Of a stretch of 64,000 bases of DNA, positions 1 to 11,252 are shown in pieces. The notes beneath the pieces are model-generated. The model was not told the origin of the DNA, did no database searches, and saw only the letters and a list, made by a program, of their open reading frames with translations. The DNA is from Actinoplanes lutulentus. Lineage in GTDB: Bacteria; Actinomycetota; Actinomycetes; Mycobacteriales; Micromonosporaceae. The stretch covers positions 62,001 through 126,000 of the forward strand of contig NZ_QLMJ01000010.1 in the NCBI RefSeq assembly GCF_003259845.1. The letters are read 5' to 3'. The translations under genes were made by a program, and so were the position numbers. Numbering within the stretch: the stretch's first letter is position 1; the number at the start of each line of letters is the position of its first letter.

Positions 1-164
1 GTCCAGCTGGCAGCAAAGACCTCCAGCGGACCGCCCTGCCTCCGGCACGAGTCGCCCGCCCCGCGCATCTATCTCCGGGGCCGAGGCAGACCGGCTGGCG
101 GCGCCCTTCCCATTAGGCCGGCCGCGTGACCACACCGCGGCTGCCCCAGAGCTGACAAGGACCG

Positions 165-350
165 GTGAGTCCCATGCCACACGCCGACACTCTGACCGTC
201 GTTCACCATGACGACACTCGAACAAGGTTCAAAGATGTGCGATACCAGTTGCACCGCGACGGCATCCGCATCTGGTCCGCTGATGGCGATCATGACATCA
301 CGGACATCCTGATGACTCACGCCTACCGGCAACGGGAGGTGGAGAACTAG
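165..350 (+). CDS. Small hypothetical protein (61 aa)
   Basis: A short open frame from GTG 165 (an ATG at 174 is the alternative) to the TAG before a strong terminator. AAGG at 157-160 could be its ribosome site. The product is hydrophilic and His/Asp-rich, with no signal peptide or membrane segment. I do not recognise a family. It converges on clpB and shares the terminator. The sequence at 1-164 has no start-to-stop gene I can defend; an open frame running in from the left edge may be the tail of another gene. Support rests on the terminator and position only. Confidence 0.4.
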   Translation: MSPMPHADTLTVVHHDDTRTRFKDVRYQLHRDGIRIWSADGDHDITDILMTHAYRQREVEN

Positions 351-356
351 GAGAAA

Positions 357-386
357 GGGCCCCGGGAAACCCCGGGGCCCTTTTTT
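357..386 (+). terminator. Bidirectional intrinsic terminator
   Basis: Ten-base stem GGGCCCCGGG / CCCGGGGCCC (357-366, 371-380) with an AAAC loop and six T residues on the + strand. The A-rich left flank gives a short T run for minus-strand transcripts, so it can serve both the small gene and clpB. Its T tract touches the clpB stop codon. Confidence 0.85.
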
Positions 387-2974
387 CAGATCCCGCGCCG
401 GACCGAGAGACCGTCCTTGGCGTCGCTGAGCGAGACCACCACGACGTCACCGTCCCGGATCTCACCGCCGAGCAGCGCCTTGGCGAGCAGGTCACCGATC
501 GTGGACTGGACCAGGCGCCGCAGCGGACGGGCGCCGTAGATCGGGTCGTACCCGTGCTCGCCCAGCCAGTCCACCGCCTCGGGTGCCACCTGGAGGTCGA
601 GCCGGCGCTCGGCGAGCCGGCCGCGCAGCCGGGCCAGCTGGATGTCGACGATCGCGATCAGGTCCTGCTTGGTGAGCGCATGGAAGACCACGATGTCGTC
701 GAGCCGGTTCAGGAACTCCGGCTTGAAGTGCCCCCGGACCGCGGCGAGCACCTCGTCGCGACGCTCCTCGTCACCCATCGTGAAGTCGGCGTTCGCCGAG
801 CCGAGGTTCGACGTCAGCACCAGGATCGCGTTACGGAAGTCGACAGTGCGGCCCTGCCCGTCGGTGAGCCGGCCGTCGTCGAGCACCTGGAGCAGCAGGT
901 CGAAGACATCCGGGTGGGCTTTCTCCACCTCGTCCAGCAGCACCACGCTGTACGGCCGGCGGCGCACCGCCTCGGTCAGCTGGCCGCCTTCCTCGTACCC
1001 GACATATCCCGGCGGCGCGCCGACCAGCCTGGCCACCGAGTGTTTCTCGCCGTACTCACTCATGTCGATGCGGACCATCGCCCGCTCGTCGTCGAAGAGG
1101 AAGCCGGCCAGGGCTTTCACCAGCTCGGTCTTGCCGACACCGGTGGGGCCGAGGAAGAGAAAACTGCCGGTGGGCCGGTCCGGGTCGGCGATGCCGGCCC
1201 GGGAACGCCGGACCGCGCTCGCGACAGCGGCCACGGCTTCGCGCTGGCCGATCACCTTGTCCAGAAGCGACTCCTCCATGCGGAGCAGCTTGGCGGTCTC
1301 ACCCTCCAGCATCCGGCCGGCCGGGATCCCGGTCCAGGCGGAGACGACCTCAGCGATGTCGTCGGCGCCGACCTCCTCCTTGACCATCGGTGGCTCGGCG
1401 CGCTCGTCCTCGGCCTCGGACGCTTCCCGGATGCCCTTCTCCAGGGCCGGGATGATCTCGTAGAGCAGCCGGGACGCCTCCAGCAGCTCGCCGTCACGCT
1501 GCGCGCGCTCCTGAGCGGCCCGCGCCTCGTCGAGGCGTTTCTTCAGCTCACCGACCCGGTTCAACCCACCGCGCTCGCGTTCCCAGCGGGCGGTCAGCGC
1601 GGTGAGCTCTTCCTCGCGGTCGGCGAGGTCGCGGTCCAGCCGCTCCAGCCGGGCCACCGACGCGGGGTCGGTCTCCTTGCTGAGCGCGAGCTTCTCCACC
1701 CGCATCCGGTCGACCTGGCGCTGGAGCTGGTCGAGCTCGACCGGCTGGGAGTCGATCTCCATCCGGAGCCGGGAGGCCGCTTCGTCGATCAGGTCGATCG
1801 CCTTGTCCGGCAGGAACCGGTCGCTGATGTACCGATCGGAGAGGCTGGCGGCCGCGACCAGCGCGGCATCGGTGATCTGCACCCGGTGGTGCGCCTCGTA
1901 ACGACCCTTGAGCCCGCGCAGGATGCCGATGGTGTCCTCGACCGTCGGCTCGCCGACGACGACCGGCTGGAAACGACGCTCCAGAGCGGGGTCCTTCTCG
2001 ATGTGCTCGCGGTACTCATCCAGGGTGGTGGCGCCGACCATGCGCAGCTCACCGCGGGCGAGCATCGGCTTGAGCATGTTGCCGGCGTCCATCGAGCCCT
2101 CGCCCTTGCCGGCGCCGACGACCGTGTGCAGCTCGTCGAGGAACGTGACGACCTGCCCGTTCGACCCGCGGATCTCTTCGAGGACGCTCTTCAGCCGCTC
2201 CTCGAACTGGCCGCGGTACTGCGCGCCGGCGACCATCGCGCCGAGGTCGAGCGAGACCAGTTTCTTGTCACGCAGGCTTTCCGGCACGTCACCGGCCACG
2301 ATCCGCTGGGCCAGGCCCTCGACGATCGCGGTCTTGCCGACGCCGGGCTCACCGATCAGCACCGGGTTGTTCTTGGTACGCCGGGAGAGCACCTGCACCA
2401 CCCGGCGGATCTCGACATCCCGGCCGATGACGGGGTCGATCTTGCCGTCCCGGGCCAGCGCGGTCAGGTCGACGCTGTATTTCTCCAGCGACTTGTACGT
2501 CTGCTCGGGGTCGGCGTTGGTGACCCGCCGCTCGCCACCGCGGACCTGCGGGAACGCCGCGATCAGCGCTTCCTCGGTAGCGCCGGCGCTCTGCAGGGTG
2601 TGCCCGACCGCGCCGCCGACCCGGGCGAGGCCGGCCAGCAGGTGCTCGGTCGACACGTACTCGTCGCCGAGCGGCTTGGCGATCAGATCGGCCGAACCGA
2701 TCGCGTTCACGAATTCGCGGGAGAGGCTGGGCTCCGCGGTGCTCGCGCCACGCGCGGAGGGCAGCTGCTCGATCGCGCGGGCGGCCGCCCGGCGCACGTC
2801 AGCGGGGTTCGCCCCGACCGCCCTCAGCAGCGCGGTCGCGGTCGAGCCGCCGGTGTCGAGCAACGACAGCAGCATGTGCCACGGCTCGACCGTGGCGTGC
2901 CCGCGGCTGCCGGCGTCGGCGACCGCGGTGGTGATCACTTCGCGGCTCTTGGTGGTCAAGCGTTCGGTGTTCAT
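386..2974 (-). CDS. clpB: ATP-dependent disaggregase ClpB
   Basis: Hexameric AAA+ chaperone that works with DnaK to pull polypeptides out of aggregates. The 862-residue product has the full ClpB order: N-terminal Clp repeats (about 1-145), first ATPase with Walker A GEPGVGKT (about 205), a long coiled-coil middle domain (about 400-520) that separates ClpB from ClpA/ClpC, second ATPase with GPTGVGKTE (about 605), and the ClpB C-terminus. I chose the ATG at 2974 ([10 protein letters not shown]) because the alignable family sequence starts there; the frame is open for 30 more codons upstream. An HspR operator lies 35 bp upstream of this start, which places the gene in the HspR regulon with the dnaK operon in this window. 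Confidence 0.97.
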   Translation of the reverse strand: MNTERLTTKSREVITTAVADAGSRGHATVEPWHMLLSLLDTGGSTATALLRAVGANPADVRRAAARAIEQLPSARGASTAEPSLSREFVNAIGSADLIAKPLGDEYVSTEHLLAGLARVGGAVGHTLQSAGATEEALIAAFPQVRGGERRVTNADPEQTYKSLEKYSVDLTALARDGKIDPVIGRDVEIRRVVQVLSRRTKNNPVLIGEPGVGKTAIVEGLAQRIVAGDVPESLRDKKLVSLDLGAMVAGAQYRGQFEERLKSVLEEIRGSNGQVVTFLDELHTVVGAGKGEGSMDAGNMLKPMLARGELRMVGATTLDEYREHIEKDPALERRFQPVVVGEPTVEDTIGILRGLKGRYEAHHRVQITDAALVAAASLSDRYISDRFLPDKAIDLIDEAASRLRMEIDSQPVELDQLQRQVDRMRVEKLALSKETDPASVARLERLDRDLADREEELTALTARWERERGGLNRVGELKKRLDEARAAQERAQRDGELLEASRLLYEIIPALEKGIREASEAEDERAEPPMVKEEVGADDIAEVVSAWTGIPAGRMLEGETAKLLRMEESLLDKVIGQREAVAAVASAVRRSRAGIADPDRPTGSFLFLGPTGVGKTELVKALAGFLFDDERAMVRIDMSEYGEKHSVARLVGAPPGYVGYEEGGQLTEAVRRRPYSVVLLDEVEKAHPDVFDLLLQVLDDGRLTDGQGRTVDFRNAILVLTSNLGSANADFTMGDEERRDEVLAAVRGHFKPEFLNRLDDIVVFHALTKQDLIAIVDIQLARLRGRLAERRLDLQVAPEAVDWLGEHGYDPIYGARPLRRLVQSTIGDLLAKALLGGEIRDGDVVVVSLSDAKDGLSVRRGI

Positions 2975-3008
2975 GTGCTCCCCTGATCGGATCCCAACCA
3001 AGTGCGGA

Positions 3009-3029
3009 CTTGAGCGTATGCCACTCAAC
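3009..3029 (-). promoter_or_regulatory. HAIR operator (HspR site) of clpB
   Basis: CTTGAGC-N7-ACTCAAC matches the HspR-associated inverted repeat CTTGAGT-N7-ACTCAAG at 12 of 14 conserved positions. It lies 35 bp upstream of the clpB ATG and 80 bp upstream of the divergent MFS gene. HspR with DnaK is known to repress such promoters in Streptomyces and mycobacteria. Confidence 0.85.
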
Positions 3030-3108
3030 TTTAGCGCGCGCCTCAAAGCCGTGACGGCCACCACCGGAGAGAGGCGACAACAGGAAAGAACCCGTAACGT
3101 ACGGACTT

Positions 3109-4329
3109 GTGTCGCTGCCCTCCGTAACGCGACGGCTCCTCCCGCTCGGCCTCGTCTTCCTTACCACCGGCATCGCCACCGCGGTGGTCGGGCCCTTCCT
3201 CGGGCTCTTCCTCAGCACGACTGTCGACGCCAGTCCGGTCCAGGTCACCGTATTCCTGGTGGTCTCGTCGGTCTCCGGTGTCGTGATGTCCTGGGCGATC
3301 GGCCGGATCTCCGATCGCCGTCCGATGCGTCGCATGCTGCTGATCACCGCGGGGCTCGCCGGCTGCGTCGGTTGCGCCCTCACCGCTTACGTGCGCGATT
3401 ACTGGGTGCTGCTCGCGCTCACCGCGACGGCCACGGCGATTGCCGGGTCACTCTTCCCACAATCCTTTGCGTACGCACGACAGGTGCTCCAACGCGACGA
3501 TCCGGCCCGTGCGGCGATGGGAATCAGCACCCTGCGCACCGTCTTCTCGGTCGCCTGGGTCGGCGGGCCGTCGCTCGCCGCGTTCCTGGTGGAGGCCGGC
3601 GGCTTCGAGTACGTCTACGGCGCCGCCGCGGTCACGTACCTGATCGCCGCGCTGGTCGCGGTCCGCTGGCTGCCCGAGGTCGAGGCGCCGGCCGCGTCGC
3701 ACGGCGGTGAGCAGGTCTCGGGCAAGGTGCCGCCGGTGCTCTACCCGATCCTGGCCGGCTTCACCCTGCTGCAGACCTCGATGGTCCTCGGCGTGCAGGC
3801 GCTGCCGCTGTTCATCAGTACCGAGCTGGGCGGCTCGATCGGCGACGCCGGCCTGCTCCTCGGGCTCTGCGCCGGCCTGGAGATCCCGCTGATGCTCGGC
3901 TTCGGCTGGCTGTCCACCCGGGTGCCGATCCGCCTGATCGTCATCGGCGGCGCCCTCTGCGCGGTGATCTACCAGGTCCTGATGGCCACGGCCGGCTCGG
4001 TCGCGATGCTCGCCGTCGCGCAGATCCCGAACGCCCTGTTCATCGCGGCGACCTCCGGCCTGGGCATCTCGTACGTGCAGGACTTCATGCCCCGCTTCCC
4101 GGGCCGGGCCACCACCATGTTCACCAACACGTTCCCGCTCGGGAGCATCCTGGCCGCCCCGCTCTTCGGAATCGCTCAGCAGAACGGCTTCCGGCTGGCG
4201 TACGTGCTGAACCTGGTCCTGGTCGCGCTCGGCCTGGTCCTGGTGGCGGTCTTCCGGTCCAGCGGCCACGCGGACACGCCGAACCCGGTGGAAGCCGATC
4301 AGAAGACGGCCACCGAACAGGCCCAATGA
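3109..4329 (+). CDS. MFS transporter, SetA/SetB-like efflux type
   Basis: A 406-residue membrane protein with 12 hydrophobic segments and the MFS loop motif ([11 protein letters not shown]) between segments 2 and 3. The middle region (FAYARQ... [23 protein letters not shown]) resembles the sugar-efflux SET family of E. coli SetA/SetB, so the likely role is proton-driven export of a sugar or sugar-like compound; the substrate cannot be read from sequence. The start is GTG 3109; a purine-rich AGGAAAG lies about 20 bp upstream, too far for a good ribosome site. The gene diverges from clpB across the HspR operator, so some heat-shock co-regulation is possible. Confidence 0.8.
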   Translation: MSLPSVTRRLLPLGLVFLTTGIATAVVGPFLGLFLSTTVDASPVQVTVFLVVSSVSGVVMSWAIGRISDRRPMRRMLLITAGLAGCVGCALTAYVRDYWVLLALTATATAIAGSLFPQSFAYARQVLQRDDPARAAMGISTLRTVFSVAWVGGPSLAAFLVEAGGFEYVYGAAAVTYLIAALVAVRWLPEVEAPAASHGGEQVSGKVPPVLYPILAGFTLLQTSMVLGVQALPLFISTELGGSIGDAGLLLGLCAGLEIPLMLGFGWLSTRVPIRLIVIGGALCAVIYQVLMATAGSVAMLAVAQIPNALFIAATSGLGISYVQDFMPRFPGRATTMFTNTFPLGSILAAPLFGIAQQNGFRLAYVLNLVLVALGLVLVAVFRSSGHADTPNPVEADQKTATEQAQ

Positions 4330-4395
4330 CCACGATCAAGCTCGACTGCCTGTTTCGGGGCAGCAACAGGCTCGTTGCGGGTTAACGTTGGCATC

Positions 4396-4893
4396 GTGCG
4401 CGTACGGGTGGAACAGACTCCTCTGCCGGGAATCGGCGTCCGCCATGATCTGGTGACGTCGTCCGGCCGTACGGTTGGAGTCGTCTCCCACCGCAACGGC
4501 CGCCGCGACCTGGTGCTGTACGACGTGGACGACCCCGACGCGAGCCTCGCCTCGATACCGCTCACCGACGACGAGGCGGAGGCCCTGGCCGACGTTCTCG
4601 GCGCTTCGCTGATGCTGGGTCAGCTGGCCGGCCTGCGACAGCAGGCGGCCGGTCTGCTCACCGAGCAGGTCGCCCTCCCCGCCGGCTCTCCGTTCGTGGG
4701 CCGGCGCCTGGGTGACACGCGCGCTCGCAGCCGCACCGGCGCCTCGATCGTGGCTGTTCTGCGAGACCGGGAGGTGATCGCCTCTCCCGAGCCGTCGTTC
4801 CGGTTCGAGTCGAACGACGTGGTCGTGGCGGTCGGCACCCGGCAGGGTCTGGACGGCGTGACCGCCATCCTGGCCGGCGACGACGACGGCTGA
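4396..4893 (+). CDS. TrkA-C domain regulatory subunit of a cation/H+ antiporter (KhtT-like)
   Basis: About 165 residues. The N-terminal half begins RVRVEQTPLPGIGVRHD, the pattern of the KhtT/YhaT N-domain; the C-terminal half (about 85-155) is a TrkA-C ligand-binding fold ending FRFESNDVVVAVGT. Such soluble subunits gate a CPA2 membrane partner, here encoded 5 bp downstream. I chose GTG 4396: TAACGT at 4383-4388 followed by seven bases and GTG fits a leaderless actinobacterial promoter. A TTG at 4375 is the longer alternative. In Bacillus, KhtT responds to pH and cyclic di-AMP; whether this one does is unknown. Confidence 0.8.
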   Translation: MRVRVEQTPLPGIGVRHDLVTSSGRTVGVVSHRNGRRDLVLYDVDDPDASLASIPLTDDEAEALADVLGASLMLGQLAGLRQQAAGLLTEQVALPAGSPFVGRRLGDTRARSRTGASIVAVLRDREVIASPEPSFRFESNDVVVAVGTRQGLDGVTAILAGDDDG

Positions 4894-4898
4894 CCCCC

Positions 4899-6110
4899 GT
4901 GCAACACGACACGACGATCCTGCTCATCGAGATCGGCGCGCTCCTGTTCGGCCTCGGCATGCTGGGGCGCATCGGACGGCGGTTCGGCCTCTCCCCGATT
5001 CCGCTCTACCTGCTGGCCGGCCTGGCCTTCGGCAGCGGCGGGATCGTGCCGCTGTCGGCGAGCGAGGAGTTCATCGGCATCGGCGCCCAGATCGGGGTGG
5101 TGCTGCTCCTGGTCATGCTGGGCTTGGAGTACTCAGCCGACGAGCTGGTGGACAACCTGCGCGCCGCCGCTCCGGCCGGCCTGATCGACATGCTGCTCAA
5201 CGCCCTGCCCGGCGCCGCGTTCGCGCTGCTGCTCGGCTGGGGCTGGCAGGCCGCGCTGGTGCTGGCCGGGATCACCTGGGTCTCCTCGTCCGGCGTGATC
5301 GCCAAGGTGCTCGGCGACCTGGGCCGCGTCGGTAACCGCGAGACCCCGGTGATCCTCTCGGTGCTGGTGATCGAGGACCTGGCGATGGCGTTCTACCTGC
5401 CGATCGCCACCGCGGTGCTGGCCGGCAGCGGCCTCATCCCCGGCCTGACCACCCTCGGCGTCGCTGTCGTCACCGTGGTCGCGGTGCTGGTCGTGGCGAT
5501 CCGGTACGGCGGCGAGATCAGCCGCTTCATCTCGGTGAAGGACCCGGAAGCACTGCTGCTCAGCGTCCTCGGCCTCACGCTGTTCATCGCCGGGGTGGCC
5601 GGCGAGCTGAAGGTGTCCGAGGCGGTCGGCGCGTTCCTGGTCGGCATCGCGCTCTCCGGTCCGGTCGCGCACCACGCCACCGAGATGCTGTCGCCGCTGC
5701 GCGACCTGTTCGCCGCCGTCTTCTTCGTCTTCTTCGGCCTGTCCACCGACCCGGCCGACATGCCCGGGGTGCTGCTCCCGGCGCTCGGGCTGGCCGTGCT
5801 GACCATGCTGACGAAAGTGCTGACCGGTTACCTCGCGGCCAAGCGGGCCGGCATCGCCCTGCCCGGCCGGCTCCGATCCGGTCTGGCCCTGATGCCGCGT
5901 GGCGAGTTCTCCGTCGTCATCGCCGGCCTGGCTGTCGCGTACGGCGTGGACGCCAGGCTGGCCCCGCTCGCCACGGCGTACGTGTTGATCACCGTGGTCA
6001 CCGGGCCGATGCTGGCGCGGCTTCCGGACTACCAGTGGTTCAAGAACCTTGTCCGGAAACGAATGGCGGCCCAGGCAGCGAAGGCAAATCCGCTCCCCGC
6101 ACCGGAGTGA
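4899..6110 (+). CDS. CPA2 family cation/proton antiporter (KefB/KhtU-like)
   Basis: A 403-residue integral membrane protein of the monovalent cation:proton antiporter-2 family, with about 12-13 hydrophobic segments and the conserved exchanger core (LGLEYSADELVD; LSVLVIEDLAMAFYLP; SEAVGAFLVGIALSG; LMPRGEFSVVIAGLA). It lacks the cytoplasmic TrkA-N domain of KefB/KefC, consistent with regulation by the separate TrkA-C protein encoded immediately upstream. The GTG start follows the upstream stop by 5 bp, so the pair is one operon. Expected function: K+ (or Na+) efflux against protons at the cytoplasmic membrane. Confidence 0.88.
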   Translation: MQHDTTILLIEIGALLFGLGMLGRIGRRFGLSPIPLYLLAGLAFGSGGIVPLSASEEFIGIGAQIGVVLLLVMLGLEYSADELVDNLRAAAPAGLIDMLLNALPGAAFALLLGWGWQAALVLAGITWVSSSGVIAKVLGDLGRVGNRETPVILSVLVIEDLAMAFYLPIATAVLAGSGLIPGLTTLGVAVVTVVAVLVVAIRYGGEISRFISVKDPEALLLSVLGLTLFIAGVAGELKVSEAVGAFLVGIALSGPVAHHATEMLSPLRDLFAAVFFVFFGLSTDPADMPGVLLPALGLAVLTMLTKVLTGYLAAKRAGIALPGRLRSGLALMPRGEFSVVIAGLAVAYGVDARLAPLATAYVLITVVTGPMLARLPDYQWFKNLVRKRMAAQAAKANPLPAPE

Positions 6111-6298
6111 CCTGCGTCTCCATGAAGAACGCCTAAAGTTACTGTCCAGTATCTGAATGTGAAGCCTTGACACTTCCGCTGAAACACTCGGCGCGCTACC
6201 GTCTCCGAGCGACGACTCTGAGTATTGGGACGTTCGACACCAGTGACCGACGGAGTGACATCGGTTGCATGCTGTGAACGGTTGAGTTAGGCGGCGGC

Positions 6299-6745
6299 GT
6301 GAGCGTGCGTGAAGCATCTTTCCTTGGTTTCGGGAATCCGGTCGATCCCCGTCCGGACGAGCTTCAGGCGTGGGCGTACCACCCTGAGTCCGTCCCTTTG
6401 AGCACCATGCCTCGTGACTGGGATCTGCTGATCTCCGGTGACGTGCTCGGCCCGACCCTGTTCGAGCTGGCCATGGACAGGCAGTGCCCGGCGCGGCGAT
6501 TCGCGCAGCACTGCATGTACATCTACGGCGCGGACGGTGTGCGGCAGAACGCGAGCGGGCAGCGTAAGCGCCGGTTGAAGAAGTTCGTGGAGCGCGCCGA
6601 GGAGGTCGGCGACGAGCCGATGCAGATCTGGGCGCACAACTGCCGGGTTCTGCTGACCCGGCCGGAGCTCTTCGATCACCACGACTGGATGGAGGGTGGC
6701 CTGGTCCGCCACCCGCGTCGACTGGGTCTCTTCAACCGACGGTAA
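6299..6745 (+). CDS. Conserved hypothetical protein (148 aa)
   Basis: A soluble 148-residue protein with no signal peptide and no motif I recognise. It has a central basic patch (GQRKRRLKKF, about 85-95) and ends HPRRLGLFNRR. The start is GTG 6299 with only a weak GGCGGC ribosome site. Codon use (GC-rich third positions) is that of a real gene. It stands alone, convergent with hspR, and ends at the terminator at 6768-6802. Confidence 0.65.
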   Translation: MSVREASFLGFGNPVDPRPDELQAWAYHPESVPLSTMPRDWDLLISGDVLGPTLFELAMDRQCPARRFAQHCMYIYGADGVRQNASGQRKRRLKKFVERAEEVGDEPMQIWAHNCRVLLTRPELFDHHDWMEGGLVRHPRRLGLFNRR

Positions 6746-6767
6746 TCACTTATTAACTACTAGTAGT

Positions 6768-6802
6768 AAACGGCGGCCCCGGGAAACCCAGGGCCGCCGT
6801 TT
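6768..6802. terminator. Bidirectional terminator between the 6299 gene and hspR
   Basis: Stem AAACGGCGGCCC / GGGCCGCCGTTT with an 11-base loop. The A/T ends give a short T tract on both strands, so it can close the + strand gene and the minus-strand dnaK operon whose last gene, hspR, ends at 6806. Confidence 0.8.
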
Positions 6803-6805
6803 CAC

Positions 6806-7246
6806 TTACTTGTCCGGGGAGCGGCGAGGCCGCCACACCACCAGCGCCGTCGAGTGGGTCTCCTGGCGAACCAGGTCCCGGCCGGCGTACGGGCTGCTCA
6901 TCGCTTCCAGCTGGGCGATCCGCTGGTACGCGGCCTCCAGCTGGTGCGCCAGCTCGGCCACCTCGTGCTGGAGGTCGCCGACGAGCTGTTCGAGCCCGAT
7001 GATGCGCTTGATCCCGGCCAGGTTGACACCGTCGTCCTGGCTGAGTCGCTGCACCTCGCGGAGCAGCGCGACGTCCCGCTCGCTGTACCGCCGGCCGCCT
7101 CCGCCCGCCCGGCCCGGTTGCACCAGGCCGAGGCGGTCGTACTGCCGGAGCGTCTGCGGGTGCATCCCGGCCAGCCGCGCGGCCACCGAGATGATCAAAA
7201 CCTTCGCTTCGGAGGCTTCCGTGGAGATGTGGATCTCTTCATACAT
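6806..7246 (-). CDS. hspR: MerR-type heat-shock repressor HspR
   Basis: A 146-residue repressor. The MerR-type helix-turn-helix is at about 18-50 (VAARLAGMHPQTLRQYDRLG), followed by the basic wing and the CxxC-free coiled-coil dimerisation region typical of HspR. It is the last gene of dnaK-grpE-dnaJ-hspR, 20 bp after dnaJ, with a good GGAGGTGG ribosome site in front of ATG 7246. It is known to bind HAIR sites, using DnaK as co-repressor, which closes a feedback loop; matching sites lie upstream of dnaK and clpB here. The N-terminus has about 15 residues before the HTH, slightly longer than common. Confidence 0.93.
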   Translation of the reverse strand: MYEEIHISTEASEAKVLIISVAARLAGMHPQTLRQYDRLGLVQPGRAGGGGRRYSERDVALLREVQRLSQDDGVNLAGIKRIIGLEQLVGDLQHEVAELAHQLEAAYQRIAQLEAMSSPYAGRDLVRQETHSTALVVWRPRRSPDK

Positions 7247-7266
7247 GTGCCACCTCCCGTGAGGTC

Positions 7267-8487
7267 CTAACCAGCTCGGCGCATGCGGGCGTCGAGCCGC
7301 TCCCGCCCCGGGGGCGGGGTGAGTTTCGCGAATTTCTCCAGCGCGTCCCGGGCCTCGCCGGTGATGTCCGACGGGATCTGCACGTCGACGGTGACGATCA
7401 GATCGCCGGCTTGGCCCTCCTTGCGGACCACACCTTTGCCTCTGGCCCGGAGCTTGCGGCCGCTCGGCGTACCCGGTGGGACCCGGAGGGTGACCGGGCC
7501 GTCCAGAGTGGGCACCTTCAGGTCCGTGCCGAGCACGGCTTCCGCCATGCTGATCGGCACCGCCAGCGTCAGGTCATCGCCACTGCGGCCGAACAGCTCG
7601 TCCGGCCTGACCTTGACCTGCACGTACAGATCGCCGGCCGTGCCACCGCGGTCGCCCGGCTCGCCCCGGCCGGACAGCCGGATCCGCTGGGTGTCGGCAA
7701 CGCCGGCCGGGAACCGCACGTTGATCGTCCGGGTCTTGGTGACCCCGCCGGTGCCCCGGCACTCCGGGCACTTCTCGTCCACGACGCTGCCCGAGCCCTG
7801 ACAGTCACGGCACGGCTCGGAGAAGCTGAACGAGCCCTGGTTGCTGGAGATCATGCCGGAGCCCTGGCATTTCGGGCAGGCGCGCGGCGTGGTCCCGGGC
7901 TTGGCCCCGGAGCCGCGGCACGTGTCGCAGGCGCCCGGGGTGCGCAGGGTCAGCGGCAGCGTGGTGCCGCGAACCGCCTGGACGAAGTCCAGCGTCACCT
8001 CGGTCTCGACGTCACGCCCGCGCTGCGGGCCACGCCGGGCCGCGGCCGGACCAGCACCGGCACCGCCCGGACCGGCACCGCCGGAGAAGATCGAACTGAA
8101 GATGTCCGAGAAGCCGGTGCCACCGAACCGGCGGTCGGCTCCCGCACCCGCGCCGGCGCCCGCGGCCCCGCTGAACCCGCCGAACAGGTCGGAGGGGTCG
8201 AACTGGGTCCCGTTGCCGGAACGCGCGGCGCCCCGGCGGAACGCGCCCGAGCCGAACAGCGAGCGCATCTCGTCGTACTCTTTGCGCTTCTTGTCGTCGG
8301 AGAGCACGTCGTAGGCCTCGGAAGTCGCCTTGAACTTCTCCTCGGCCGCCTTGTTGTCCGGATTACGGTCCGGGTGGAGGTCGCGGGCCAGCTTCCGGTA
8401 CGCCTTTTTGATCTCGTCGGTTGAGGCGGACTTGTTCACGCCGAGCACGGCGTAGAAGTCTTTCTCGAGCCAGTCCTTCGAGCTCAT
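7267..8487 (-). CDS. dnaJ: Chaperone protein DnaJ
   Basis: Hsp40 co-chaperone that delivers substrates to DnaK and stimulates its ATPase. The 406 residues contain the J domain (about 9-75, HPD in LHPDRNP), a long Gly/Ala-rich linker (about 85-160), four zinc-binding repeats ([32 protein letters not shown], about 187-255) and the C-terminal substrate domains. The ribosome site AAGGAGGTGG precedes ATG 8487. Third gene of the dnaK operon; separated from grpE by 89 bp that hold a strong hairpin. Confidence 0.96.
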   Translation of the reverse strand: MSSKDWLEKDFYAVLGVNKSASTDEIKKAYRKLARDLHPDRNPDNKAAEEKFKATSEAYDVLSDDKKRKEYDEMRSLFGSGAFRRGAARSGNGTQFDPSDLFGGFSGAAGAGAGAGADRRFGGTGFSDIFSSIFSGGAGPGGAGAGPAAARRGPQRGRDVETEVTLDFVQAVRGTTLPLTLRTPGACDTCRGSGAKPGTTPRACPKCQGSGMISSNQGSFSFSEPCRDCQGSGSVVDEKCPECRGTGGVTKTRTINVRFPAGVADTQRIRLSGRGEPGDRGGTAGDLYVQVKVRPDELFGRSGDDLTLAVPISMAEAVLGTDLKVPTLDGPVTLRVPPGTPSGRKLRARGKGVVRKEGQAGDLIVTVDVQIPSDITGEARDALEKFAKLTPPPGRERLDARMRRAG

Positions 8488-8534
8488 TCAGTCCACCTCC
8501 TTCGACTCGACTGCTTTCGACCTGACTGCGGGAT

Positions 8535-8562
8535 CCCGCCCGCCGGCGAACCGGCGGGCGGG
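8535..8562 (-). other. Strong intergenic stem-loop in the dnaK operon
   Basis: A perfect 12-bp stem (8535-8546 with 8551-8562) closed by a four-base loop, between grpE and dnaJ. No T tract follows on the minus strand, so a simple terminator is unlikely. It could act as an mRNA processing or stability element or a partial attenuator setting DnaJ/HspR levels below those of DnaK/GrpE. Confidence 0.65.
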
Positions 8563-8576
8563 ACACGACACCAGTT

Positions 8577-9190
8577 TCACTCCGGATCTGCGACGGCGAC
8601 CATCGCCGGACGGAGCAACCGCTCGCCCAGGTTGTAGCCGCGACGCATCACCTCGACGCAGGTCGGCTCCGTGACGTCCGGGGACGTCTGGTGCGCGACC
8701 GCCTCGTGCAGGTTCGGGTCGAAGGCGTCGCCTTTCTCGCCGAACGCGACCAGACCGAGTTTGCCGGTCACCGCGGTGAGCTGTTCAGCCACCGAGGCGA
8801 ACGGTCCGACCAGGTCGCCGTGCTCACGCGCACGGTCGATGTCGTCCAGAACCGGGAGCAGTGCGGTGAGCACCGAGCCCGTGGTCTGTTCGGCAGCGGC
8901 GCCGCGGTCACGGTCGACCCGCTTGCGGTAGTTGGCGTATTCCGCGGTGACCCGCTGCAGGTCGTGCGTCCGCTCGTCGAGCTCGCTGCGCAGCGTTGCC
9001 AGCTCGATGCCGATCGCGGTGATGGCGTCGTCAGACACCGGAGCCTCGTCCTCCTCCTCGGGGGCGCGATGAGCGCCACCCGACTGAGCCACCGGATCCT
9101 CGGCGGGGGTCTCCTCGGCTGACGAATCGATCTCGCCTTGGATGACTTCCCGCTCGGTCACCGGACCGTCGTTGTCGTCGTCCTTGGCCG

Positions 9191-9194
<4 letters not shown>
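8577..9194 (-). CDS. grpE: Nucleotide exchange factor GrpE
   Basis: A 205-residue exchange factor that releases ADP from DnaK. An acidic disordered N-terminus (1-70) leads into the long helix (about 75-115, [25 protein letters not shown]) and the C-terminal beta domain with the family signature near NLHEAVAHQ and [18 protein letters not shown]. The GTG start overlaps the dnaK stop in GTGA (9191-9194), so translation is probably coupled. Standard length and order for actinobacteria. Confidence 0.95.
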
Positions 9195-11053
<1,859 letters not shown>

Positions 11054-11090
11054 GGTTGTGCCTCGCTTCTTACCGCTTGGTTCGTACAGG

Positions 11091-11111
11091 GTTGAGTGGA
11101 ACCGACTCAAT
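11091..11111 (-). promoter_or_regulatory. HAIR operator 1 of the dnaK operon
   Basis: GTTGAGT-N7-ACTCAAT, a palindromic match to CTTGAGT-N7-ACTCAAG with only the outermost base of each arm changed, 38 bp upstream of the dnaK ATG. Confidence 0.88.
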
Positions 11112-11143
11112 GATGCCACGGTGACACGCAACGTCAAATCGAA

Positions 11144-11164
11144 GTTGAGTCAGAGCGGCGCAAG
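11144..11164 (-). promoter_or_regulatory. Probable second, degenerate HAIR site upstream of dnaK
   Basis: GTTGAGT-N7-GCGCAAG: one arm is near-perfect and the other keeps five of seven bases. It is 53 bp (about five helical turns) from site 1, so both sites face the same side of the DNA. Multiple HAIR sites are known at dnaK promoters in actinobacteria. Confidence 0.6.
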
Positions 11165-11252
11165 TCGGCGCGTGAGGCCGGTGATTCGGAAATCACCTGC
11201 ATACCTGTCCGGTCACGGCATACCGGGAGCTGTTGCCCGAGATGCATAGATC

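Noticed and set aside
554-2986. Long plus-strand open frame (810 codons) opposite clpB
   Set aside because: It is the antisense shadow of a GC-rich gene. Its translation is low-complexity with no motif, while the minus strand encodes an unmistakable ClpB.
6167-6202. TTGACA as a -35 box for the 6299 gene
   Set aside because: The only -10-like hexamer downstream (TACCGT) is 24 bp away, too far for a normal promoter.
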